From Zeugodacus cucurbitae (taxonomy: Eukaryota > Arthropoda > Insecta > Diptera > Tephritidae): DNA of 64,000 nt. Position numbers and translations under genes: made by a program. This document shows, piece after piece, positions 36,410 through 46,031 of the stretch (within the stretch, counting starts at the first letter, position 1; every line of letters starts with the position of its first letter). The stretch lies in the NCBI RefSeq assembly GCF_028554725.1, contig NC_071671.1:9978001-10042000 (forward strand). The letters run 5' to 3'. The notes under the pieces are model-generated. The model was not told the origin of the DNA and did not search any database. It saw only the letters and a program-made list of their open reading frames with translations.

Positions 36410-37742
36410 ACTCGCCACATGTTTCAAAGAGTATTATAGTTTTTTTTCGCATAACGGTTGTTTGTAAGTCCTAAAATTAAAAGAGTTAGACATAGGGTTA
36501 TGTAAATCAAAAAATCAGGATTACGAGACGAGTTGAAGTCCGGATGTCGTCCTATACGTCTGTACGTGCAAGCGATAACTTCAGTAAAATTGGGGATACC
36601 TTGATGAAACTTGGCACCATGATAGGGTTGGTATTGTAGATCTTTGGTTGATATCGGTATTAAACTTTGTAAAAATACTGCATTTAATGGCATCGTTCAA
36701 TGAAAATTTGTGAATTTATTTGACTATAGCATTTCAAGGCCCCCACACAAAGCACATGAATACCTCAGTATCTCGGATATTTTATAAAAATTCGAGGGAA
36801 AATGTTTCTTATATATTTTCTTATAATATTGGGCCCTTGTGCCTAAAATGGGTAAAGTCAAAATTTCGCCTAGCTCCCATATACCTAATATTAGAATTTT
36901 CAAACTTCCGGTGGGCTTTATAACATACATATCGGTTATTATGTGAGAAATCAGAGAAAAATTAAGTGAGCGTGTAATTCTGGTTATGATGTAGCTTTGT
37001 GGAAAATATGTTTTAACGTCCAGAAATTACCCCAGCCCTTTATAATATACAGTGGAACTTCATAACTCGAACTTTTATAAGTCGAAGATCGCCATAACTC
37101 GAACTTTTGAATTGGTAATAGCGTTTAGAAATCAAATTTCATACAAATTTCCTGCCATAAGTCGAACTTCTATAACTCAAAGCTCAAAAATTAAAATGTT
37201 GCTATTGAGGCAGAATTTTCAAAGAGTCCCTCTAAATGAAGGTTATGTTAGGTTAGGTTACTCTGGCAGGCTACAACGCCACACATAGACCAGTTTTGGT
37301 GCTTTGTGAAACCAGATGGAGTGCCGCCACTTGGTTAATGAGGAGTAGTCAACCTTTAGGTTGCCAGCGTTTGTTGCGAATTTCAAAAGGCTTTGTGGCT
37401 TCACCAACGAAATCTCTTCCAGATTAACTTAATGTGTAGCCCCCAAATGCTGAAGCATTCTCTAAATAAAACTGTTTATAAATTTATATTTTACAGCTTT
37501 TTGATAAATTCTATGTTTTAATGAAAACTCTATAACTCTAAGTATCTCTAACTCGAAGGTTTTATGTGGATTATGGTGATTCGAGTTAGAGAAGTTCCAC
37601 TGTATATTGAGTAATGATTTTCGCTATTCCAGTGGACTTAATGCCGAATTTATGGGAGTGTTATCTTAATAAAGCTAAATAAAAAAATCACGAGAGTATA
37701 AAATGTTTGGCTACACCCGAACTTAGCCTTTTCTTACTCGTT
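36410..37742 (+). mobile_element. HINE-like element, copy E, split by a nested MITE
   Basis: Left end TATACACTCGCC then AGAGTATTATAG then CGCATAACGGTTGTTTG. Right end CACGAGAGTATAAAATGTTTGG then ACCCGAACTTAGCC. Bases 37050-37602 are a separate TA-flanked element inserted near its 3' third, so the HINE-like copy itself is about 780 bp. Confidence 0.75.
37050..37602. mobile_element. Tc1/pogo-like element, AACTTCCATAACTCGAAC family, copy 2 (longest)
   Basis: CAGTGGAACTTCATAACTCG at 37050 and CGAGTTAGAGAAGTTCCACTG ending at 37602, with TA on both outer sides (37048-37049 and 37603-37604). TA target duplication plus CAG tips fit Tc1/mariner-pogo elements. The interior (about 37240-37440) contains a segment with GTTAGGTTAGGTTACTCTGG that looks like yet another dispersed repeat. 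No transposase. Confidence 0.75.
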
Positions 37743-39194
37743 TACTATTGCAGACGAAACGAAAGCTTTCCTAGGAAGCTTTTTTTCATTTCGGCGGATA
37801 TCCGGTGTCTGCGGGATCGGCGTGTTTGAAACCCATTTGTGATCGGAAATTAGTTGATATAATCAACTTCAAGGGGCTCAATACAAAGTAGGTCTTTAAG
37901 GAGATCAGGAGATAATTTTCTAAAACTTTGTAAGTTGTAATGTCACTAATTTAACTTTTGGCAAAGTTCTCACGTGTTACATTTTTGGTCTACTGTTAGA
38001 CACATAAGGCTCACATAAACTCCGTCGAGTGAATTGCAATAGGTTTCAACTTCACATTTCTTTGATAGTTCTGTTAAGTTAGAGGCACTGTGTTTTTTAT
38101 GGCAGATATAAAATCAACAATTCTAAAAACCGCAATTCAAGTGGAATAATTCTTCAATGACGCGCTTCTATAGTGTCGACTCTGATGTGTGTCTATATGT
38201 ATGAATAAATGCGTCAATGTATGTCAATGCAGTTAAATTAAATGTAAAGTGTTTTGCGTGCAACAAATTGTTCTTAGACATGTCAAAGTTGACGAGCATA
38301 ACTCATCCATCAACGATGTACATATATACTGCATATGAATATACATATCTAAGTCTATATGCATGTGCAATGGCAAATATTTGAGGTCGTAAGTATTTAA
38401 TTCATTTGTAATTGCACAAATTGTTATTGATGATGATGTTTAATAGAAATGTGCATGTTGATGTCAATCACAATTCAACAGTTGAGCTTAGATATACAAA
38501 CACTGCAATCTGCAATCATACATGTGTGAATGCAATAGTTTGTATGCGCGCTTTGTAGTTTCCAGATGCTTGGAAAATTCAAGATAAAAATGTCAAGTGA
38601 TCATTGAACTATTTGACGCGGAAATTAGAAGATAAATCAACAAAAAAAAGTCCCACATAAGTTAGTATCCAAATTACGTATACCTATTGACCATATACCG
38701 AATATGCAGATTTTCACAAAATTATATAAATTGTGAAATGAGAATTTGCAATTAGTAAACACCATTTGTTTCCATATAAAAGCAGTATTTAAGCTTGTTG
38801 TAATCCTGCGATACTGGCTGAGTAAGACGCAAATCAAAAGTAAGGTTGCGATTTTGTTTAGGATGAAGAGACGAATGGTTTTAGGCAGGAGTGATCAGTT
38901 GTCTCGTCCACAAACAGTTTCTTTCTAATCTTGAACATTAAGACATAACAGGTATCTACAAAAGGGCATGTTGTTTTAAATAAAGTCATAGTTTTTGGCA
39001 AAAGATAATTTTATAATCCATCGATTACTTACCAATTTTTCGGCGATATTTGTGTATTAAAAGAAATTCAATAACTTTAATATGTTCAGAGTGTCAGCTG
39101 TTTCGTCCGAAACTAAATCAATGACACTCTACATTTTGCTTAAAATAAAAAATATATATATATACATCTATGTATTATAATGAATTTGTATATA
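37743..39194. other. Intergenic, no gene seen
   Basis: About 1.45 kb of AT-rich DNA with CATA-type microsatellites (38200-38360). No repeat end or ORF of note. Confidence 0.4.
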
Positions 39195-39385
39195 CAGTGG
39201 AACTTCCATAACTCGAACCATCTATAAGTCGAAGATCTCCATAACTCGAACACTTGAATTGGCAATAGCGTTTAGAAGCCAAATTTCATACAAATTTCCT
39301 TCCATAAATCGAACTTTTCGACCAGGACATTATACAAAATTTAAAATTTTACTATCAGGGAACAATTTTAAAAGAGTCTTTCTAT
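39195..39385. mobile_element. Tc1/pogo-like MITE, copy 3 (3'-truncated)
   Basis: CAGTGGAACTTCCATAACTC follows a TA at 39193-39194. Similarity to the copy at 37050 continues to about 39385 and the right-hand terminus is missing. Confidence 0.65.
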
Positions 39386-39589
39386 ATCGTATGGAGGCAC
39401 ACAAAAAATATGATTTTATACTTATAGATTTCCTAAATCGTGTAACAAAGGCATGAGATATAGACGTCAAGAGCCAAATAATAGCAAACTGCAACAAACA
39501 AAATTACAAATTACATGTTTTAATGTATTTAAATACAACTTGTTGCGAAATAAATAACTAAAACTGTGGGTAAATCTATATTTTATGTA

Positions 39590-40034
39590 TGTTTTAATGA
39601 ACAAACTCTACAAGTCGCTTATCATTCCCGTCCTGCTTTATGGTGCAGAAGCTTGGACGCTGTCAAAATCAGATGAGATGACACTAGATTTAGCAAGATT
39701 TTTGGTCCTCGGAACATCGGCAACGGCGAATACCGCAGACGATGGAATGATGAGCTGTACGAGTTATACGACGACATTGACATAGTTCAGCGAATAAAAA
39801 GACAGCGGCTACGCTGGCTAGGTCATGTTGTTCGAATGGACGAAAACACTCCCGCTCTGAAAGTGTTCGATACAGTACCCGCCGGTGGAAGCCGAGGAAG
39901 GAGAAGGCCTCCACTCCGTTGGAGGGACCAGGTGGAGAGCGACCTGGTTACAATTGGGATCTCCAACTGACGCCGAACTGCGAAGGAAAGAGAGAAGTGG
40001 CGCACTATAATCGATTCGGCTATAACTGGTTAAA
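39590..40034 (+). mobile_element. 5'-truncated RTE-like retrotransposon copy, facing the long copy tail to tail
   Basis: Encodes the last part of the retrotransposon ORF in broken frames: KLYKSLIIPVLLYGAEAWT, then a deletion, then YRRRWNDELYELYDDIDIVQ and LRWLGHVVRMDE. Nearly identical to the complement of 40069-40531. The 3' ends of the two copies are separated by only about 35 bp, producing a large inverted repeat. Confidence 0.85.
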
Positions 40035-40068
40035 CGGTTGCATATACATCACATGTATGTATGTGATT

Positions 40069-43000
40069 GGCGTTGCAACCGTTTAGCCGGTTATAGCCGA
40101 ATCGACGATAGTGCGCCACCTGTCTCTCTCCTTCGCAGTTCGGCGCCAGTTGGAGATCCCAAGTGTAACCAGGTCGCTCTCCACCTGGTCCCTCCAACGG
40201 AGTGGAGGTCTTCCCCTTCCTCGGCTTCCTCCGGCGGGTACTGCATCGAACACTTTCAGGGCTAGAGTGTTTTCGTCCATTCGGACAACATGACCTAGCC
40301 AGCGTAGCCGCTGTCTTTTTATTCGCTGAACTATGTCAATGTCGTCGTATAACTCGTACAGCTCATCGTTCCATCGTCTGCGGTATTCGCCGTTGCCAAT
40401 GTTCTGAGGACCATAAATCTTGCGCAAAATTTTCCTCTCGAAAACTCCTAGTGTCGTCTCATCTGATGTTGACATCGTCCAAGCTTCTGCACCGTAAAGC
40501 AGGACGGGAATGATAAGCGACTTGTAGAGCTTGATTTTGGTTCGTCGAGAGAGGACTTTACTGTTCAATTGCCTACTCAGTCCAAAGTAGCACCTGTTGG
40601 CAAGAGTTATTCTGCGCTGGATTTCGAGGCTGACATTGTTCGTGTTGTTGATGCTGGTTCCCAGGTATACGAAATTATCTACGACCTCGAAGTTATGACT
40701 GTCAACAGTGACGTGGGAGCCAAGACGCGAATGCGCCGACTGTTTGTTTGATGACAGGAGATATTTCGTCTTGTCCTCATTCACCTCCAGACCCATTCGC
40801 TTCGCCTCCTTATCCATGCGGGAAAAAGCAGAACAAACGGCGCGGTTGTTGCTTCCGATGATATCAATATCATCGGCGTACGCCAGGAGCTGTACACTCT
40901 TGTAGAAGATTGTACCTTCTCGGTTTAGCTCTGCAGCTCTTATAATTTTTTCCAGCATCAGGTTAAAGAAGTCGCACGATAGTGAGTCACCTTGTCTGAA
41001 ACCTCGTTTGGTATCGAACGGCTCGGAGAGGTCCTTCCCAATCATGACGGAGCTTTTGGTGTTGCTCAACGTCAATTTACACAGCCGTATTAGTTTTGCG
41101 GGGATACCAAATTCAGACATCGCGGCGTAAAGGCAACTCCTTTTCGTGCTGTCGAAAGCAGCTTTAAAATCGACAAAAAGGTGGTGTGTGTCGATCCTCT
41201 TTTCTCGGGTCTTTTCCAAGATTTGGCGCATGGTAAATATCTGGTCAGTTGTCGATTTTCCAGGTCTAAAGCCACACTGATAAGGTCCAATCAGTTTGTT
41301 GACGGTGGGCTTTAGTCTTTCACACAATACGCTCGATAGAACCTTGTATGCGATATTTAGGAGGCTGATCCCACGGTAATTGGCGCAGATTGTGGGATCT
41401 CCCTTTTTATGGATTGGGCAGAGCACACTGAGATTCCAATCGTCAGGCATGCTTTCTTCCGACCATATTCTGCAAAGAAGCTGATGCATGCACCTTATCA
41501 GTTCTTCGCCGCCGTATTTGAATAGTTCTGCCGGTAATCTATCGGCCCCCGCTGCTTTGTTGTTCTTCAAGCGGGTAATTGCTATTCGAATTTCTTCATG
41601 GTCGGGTAATGGAACATCTGTTCCATCGTCATCGATTGGGGGATCGGGTTCGTCATCTCCTGGTGTTGTACTCTCACTGCCATTCAGCAGGTCGGAGAAG
41701 TGTTCCCTCCATAATCCCAGTATGCCCTGGACATCGGTTACCAGATTACCACCTTGGTCTCTACATGAGGATGCTCCGGTCTTGAAACCTTCGTTAAGTC
41801 GCTTCATTTTTTCATAAAATTTTCGAGCATTCCCTCTGTCTGCCAGCTTCTCAAGCTCTTCGTACTCACGCATTTCGGCCTCTTTCTTTTTTTGTCTGCA
41901 AATGCGTCTCGCTTCCCTCTTCAGCTCTCGGTATCTATCCCATCCCGCACGTGTTGTGGTCGTATGCAATGTTGCGAGGTAGGCAGTCTGTTTTCTCTCC
42001 GCTGCGAGACGGCACTCCTCATCGTACCAGCTTGTTTTTTGTCGTTGCCGAAAACCAATTGTTTCGGCTGCAGCGGTACGCAGTGAGTTTGAGATGCCGT
42101 TCCACAGTTCCCTTATACCGAGATGCTGATGAGTGCTCTCAGAGAGCAGGAGTGCAAGTCGAGTAGAGTATTTCGTGGCTGTCTGTTGCGATTGCAGCTT
42201 TTCGACGTCGAACCTTCCTTGTGTTTGTTGACGGGCATTCTTTGCTGCACAGAGGCGGGTGCGTATCTTCGCTGCGACCAGATAATGGTCCGAGTCTATA
42301 TTTGGTCCTCGGAGCGTACGCACGTCTAAAACACAGGAGACATGTCTTCCGTCTATCACAACGTGATCGATTTGGTTCCGCGTGTTTCGATCAGGAGACA
42401 GCCAAGTAGCTTGATGTATTTTCTTATGCTGGAATCTGGTACTACAGACGACCATATTTCGGGCCCCAGCGAAGTCGATCAGCCTCAGGCCGTTTGGCGA
42501 TGTTTCGTCATGGAGGCTGAATTTTCCGACTGTTGTGCCAAAGACACCTTCTTTACCCACCCTGGCGTTAAAATCACCAAGCACGACTTTTACATCGTGG
42601 CGGGGGCAGCGCTCATAGGTGCGTTCTAGGCGCTCATAGAAAGCATCTTTGGTCACATCGTCCTTCTCTTCCGTTGGGGCGTGGGCGCAAATCAGCGATA
42701 TGTTGAAGAACCTCGCTTTGATGCGGATTGTGGCTAGACGTTCATTCACCGGGGTGAATGCCAGGACTCTGCGACGGAGTCTCTCTCCCACCACAAATCC
42801 AACACCAAATTTGCGCTCCTTTATATGGCCGCTGTAGTAGATGTCACAAGGACCCACCTTCTTCCGTCCTTGTCCCGTCCATCGCACTTCTTGGATGGCG
42901 GTGATGTCAGCCTTAAGTCGTATGAGGACATCAACCAGCTGGGCAGAGGCACCTTCCCAATTAAGGGTCCGGACATTCCAGGTGCATGCCCTTATATCAT

Positions 43001-43270
43001 TATCCTTAAAACGTTTGCAGAGGTCGTCATCAAAAGGGGGGTGTCTCATCCGAGGCTTTCGTAGATTTTTCATTGGGGGGTGTTTTTATGTGGTGGGTCC
43101 CAAACCCTACGCACAACCGCATAAGCGGGCTTCGCCTTCTCACTTTAGCTCGCCTTCAAACGGATGTCTGTTGGCTACCCAGAGGATACTTGGTCTAAAA
43201 CCGGAAGTCGTGAGCTGCTTGAACCATGTGGAGAAGAATCGTTTCTGGCCACTCCCAAGTGAGTGACAAT
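40069..43270 (-). mobile_element. Near-complete RTE-like non-LTR retrotransposon
   Basis: Contains one 996-residue ORF (40083-43073) plus about 200 bp of likely 5' UTR to about 43270. Partial copies lie at 39590-40034, 47999-48183, 57192-58035 and 61138-62223. Two of the 3' ends (57192, 48183) run out in a GAA/TTC microsatellite, as in RTE-type elements. An uninterrupted ORF means this copy is young and may still encode working proteins. Confidence 0.88.
40083..43073 (-). CDS. Retrotransposon polyprotein: endonuclease plus reverse transcriptase, 996 aa
   Basis: Copies the element RNA into DNA at a nick made by its own endonuclease. The N-terminal APE-type endonuclease covers about residues 25-270: CTWNVRTLN, IQEVRW (catalytic Glu), LGDFNARVG (Asp/Asn pair), NQIDHVVIDGR and the closing SDHYLV. 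The reverse transcriptase covers about 480-790: NNKAAGADRLPAELFK, YRGISLL, GFRPGKSTTDQIF, FVDFKAAFDS (first catalytic Asp), GFRQGDSLS and LLAYADDIDI with the YADD box near residue 731. The C-terminal tail has the LRWLGHVVRM and GRGRPPLRW motifs seen in RTE/BovB-type ORFs. There is no gag-like ORF1 and no RNase H that I can see. Length is right for a complete RTE ORF. The clade call (RTE rather than a neighbour) is from these motifs only. Confidence 0.9.
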   Translation of the reverse strand: MKNLRKPRMRHPPFDDDLCKRFKDNDIRACTWNVRTLNWEGASAQLVDVLIRLKADITAIQEVRWTGQGRKKVGPCDIYYSGHIKERKFGVGFVVGERLRRRVLAFTPVNERLATIRIKARFFNISLICAHAPTEEKDDVTKDAFYERLERTYERCPRHDVKVVLGDFNARVGKEGVFGTTVGKFSLHDETSPNGLRLIDFAGARNMVVCSTRFQHKKIHQATWLSPDRNTRNQIDHVVIDGRHVSCVLDVRTLRGPNIDSDHYLVAAKIRTRLCAAKNARQQTQGRFDVEKLQSQQTATKYSTRLALLLSESTHQHLGIRELWNGISNSLRTAAAETIGFRQRQKTSWYDEECRLAAERKQTAYLATLHTTTTRAGWDRYRELKREARRICRQKKKEAEMREYEELEKLADRGNARKFYEKMKRLNEGFKTGASSCRDQGGNLVTDVQGILGLWREHFSDLLNGSESTTPGDDEPDPPIDDDGTDVPLPDHEEIRIAITRLKNNKAAGADRLPAELFKYGGEELIRCMHQLLCRIWSEESMPDDWNLSVLCPIHKKGDPTICANYRGISLLNIAYKVLSSVLCERLKPTVNKLIGPYQCGFRPGKSTTDQIFTMRQILEKTREKRIDTHHLFVDFKAAFDSTKRSCLYAAMSEFGIPAKLIRLCKLTLSNTKSSVMIGKDLSEPFDTKRGFRQGDSLSCDFFNLMLEKIIRAAELNREGTIFYKSVQLLAYADDIDIIGSNNRAVCSAFSRMDKEAKRMGLEVNEDKTKYLLSSNKQSAHSRLGSHVTVDSHNFEVVDNFVYLGTSINNTNNVSLEIQRRITLANRCYFGLSRQLNSKVLSRRTKIKLYKSLIIPVLLYGAEAWTMSTSDETTLGVFERKILRKIYGPQNIGNGEYRRRWNDELYELYDDIDIVQRIKRQRLRWLGHVVRMDENTLALKVFDAVPAGGSRGRGRPPLRWRDQVESDLVTLGISNWRRTAKERDRWRTIVDSAITG

Positions 43271-44200
43271 CAAAAACTTTTCTCACTTGCGTGAACTTCT
43301 ACACATGATCCCATCCTCCATATATTATCATCATATGTATACATTTCTATTTGTGTCAAACAGGTGTTTTTGTACCCACGGTCATGAATTTTAACTGACC
43401 ATTCGGTGGGTGAATTAATCGATATACATAAATAACCCGTGTGACTTTTGGAAAATATGGCTAATATTTATTATATAACTATATAGTACATGACTAAAAA
43501 TAATATGAGTATACTAATAATAATTTGGAGCAATCGACATACTGTATAAATTATAAACTTACGTATATTCAAAGCTTTTGGTTTCTTTGTTTTCTAAATC
43601 TCATTAGTCTTTTTCCACTCGAAGATTAGAATGTTGCAATATCCACAACTTGGTTGAAGTTGCTTCCTTTCTATTTATATTTATGTATTTATAAAATTTT
43701 TATGTTATGTGTATAACTATAACCAATATGAAAACCATAAGTTCAAGAAAAAAATCAATTCTGCATACATAGTTGATTCTTGAGATATTGTTTGTGAATG
43801 CATTTTAATGGATTTGTGACTTATTTGTTAAAGTGAGACAGTACAACCGATCTTGACTTACTCATTTGAGTGAAATCTCGCGCCAATTAACCGTCCTGAA
43901 TCTAGTATTTTTCTTTGCGTTTGAATGAATAATTTATCGGTCGTATCACAAGCTGAATTATCTGTGTTTTTCTCATCAGCTTCTGTCGACCTTAGACTTT
44001 TCAGAACATGCAGTATAGAACCGTGTTTGCTGATATTTTCCGCATAGCTTTATCAGAATCAAACCAGTATTCTTTTGAAGATATTTTGATCAATTTCCAT
44101 CTATGTACATATATGTATGTATGTATGTATACTCAAGCAAGTAGATTAAGTTTCAGCGTAAATGTGTGGATATTTCTTGTTATGATATGTTAAAACTTAT
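43271..44200. other. Intergenic, no gene seen
   Basis: AT-rich DNA with a TATG microsatellite at about 44110-44130. The ORF at 44008-44193 has no recognisable protein character. Confidence 0.4.
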
Positions 44201-45800
44201 ACAGTGAGTAACTTTAATATTCGGTTTTTTTGATAAATTAATAGAAAAGCGTTTCAAAAACTAACTTTTTTCAGTTTTAAGTACTTTGTGTTATTAAGTT
44301 GGTTTTTTATAACTTCGCTAAAGCGATTTGACAAATTCGATATAATTTTCAGAATGTAATTATCGCCTATTTATACCATTCTTTCTGGTGCCGTGTTTTT
44401 AGTGCGGTGAGAGATGAAACCGGGGTTTGACGCAACGGCTGTCCAATTAACTTCATAATTTTTTTATTGGATTTATGTCAGGATATTGAGTCGGCGTTTC
44501 TATAACTTTGGAACAATTTTCAAGCAACCAAGACCTTACGATATAGGCTTTTTATTTTGGACCAATTTTGGTGGCGGATTCTTCCAAACTATCTCTCAAA
44601 ATTTACAGAAAAGTGGTCTGGTTCATAATCCTATCAACAAAAAATAAAATTTCCGACGCTTTTGGATGATATGTACCCCCACACCATAATATGTCCACCT
44701 CCGTATTTCACCGTCGGTAGTAAGTTTCAGTTTTAAAGCACTGTGTTGAGTTTACGCCCCATGTACTCTTGGGAGCTTAAAAAAATATGTATATTTATTT
44801 ATCTAGTTTCATGAAAAAATTGTTTTTTTTTTTTCAAAATCAGTAATATTGATAGAGATATCAAAATGTCTGCATTTAATATTTCGTAGCTTCCTTAATT
44901 TTTTCTAACGGCTTTTATTCGTTCAGGCATGTCCTGCACAATTTGTACCGGTAAACAGTGATACCAAACGTTTTCAATTATTCGATCAAGTTCTGGAAAA
45001 GTCCTTGGTCTCTTCTTTGTTATCCCCACTTTCATGATGTGCCAGAGGTTATCTATTAGTTTTATATTAGCACTTTTCCCGGGTCAGTCCAGTGATAAAA
45101 CACCAAATTCTGCTAAATATTATTTTTATCTAAATTAACCATATATTGTGAATTAATCATATTGAAATATTACTTACAGATTTCGCTCGATAGCATGGTG
45201 CAGAAAAATTACGTTGTCCATATAACTTTCCAGCACCACGTTGAGAAAAACACCACCACACATCATTAGGCTCCCCCCCTGCCTAACGGTATGTCTGACA
45301 CACGCATTATAGAAACGTTTACCAACTTTTCGGCGAACGTGCGACATTTTGTCTGAACCGAAGTGGTTAATTTTGGATTCATCTGAAAATATGACTTTTC
45401 TCCAATCCTCTTTGGTTCAAGTTTTGTGCAATTTAGCCCACTGGAGGTGTTTTTCGCAGTTTTACCGACAATAGTGGATTTTTGGCTGGCCGACGGGCAG
45501 TTAGTCCGGTTGTTTGGAGGCACCGTCGTACAATCCGCATGCTGATTTCGGTTCCATTCAGTTACCGAACTTCGATTCCAATGTCTTCAACTGTTTTGGA
45601 TGTGTTCCGAATGGTCATCCTTGACGGTAGTCTTCTTCAGGCGTCCGGAACCAGCTTTGCGTTTTATAGACCCAGTCTTTACATATTTTTGAAAGAAGAC
45701 ACGGCTAGTAGTATTTCAAACTCTTCTAATTATTGTGGATGCTGATGAAAGGCGTGTATTTCCAATGTTTTAAGAGATATTTTTTATCATTTCAGTAAAA
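44201..45800 (-). pseudogene. Degenerate Tc1-like transposase remnants
   Basis: Minus-strand fragments of a Tc1-type DDE transposase. At about 44640-44740 the frame reads VKYGGGHIMVWGYIS, the strand leading to the second catalytic Asp. Near 44450-44530 there is a TQYPDINPI segment (the SPDLNPIE motif). At 45266-45523 a second overlapping copy reads KSYFQMNPKLTTS, corresponding to the FSDESKF motif. Multiple frame breaks show that it is dead. At least two copies are superposed. Confidence 0.65.
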
Positions 45801-46031
45801 CAAGTACATTTATTGTTTTTCTTATAGAAATATTTGTAAGTATAAATGGGATTATATTGAACAATATTATTTGTTAGAGAAGGCAGTGTTGCCAGCAGTC
45901 AATGTTTAAAAATAGTAACAGCCTTTTTAACAGATACAAATACAATGTGTTTAAAGACGAATTTACTGATATATCTATACTATATACTCTTACATACATA
46001 TGTATATTATATAAATTAGATTACATTTTAA

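Noticed and set aside
41488..42629. Plus-strand ORFs across the retrotransposon
   Set aside because: All are antisense shadows of the 996-residue ORF.
44100..44130. TATG/CATA tracts as CRISPR-like or regulatory arrays
   Set aside because: Plain tetranucleotide microsatellites scattered over the whole window; no spacers, not a prokaryotic genome.
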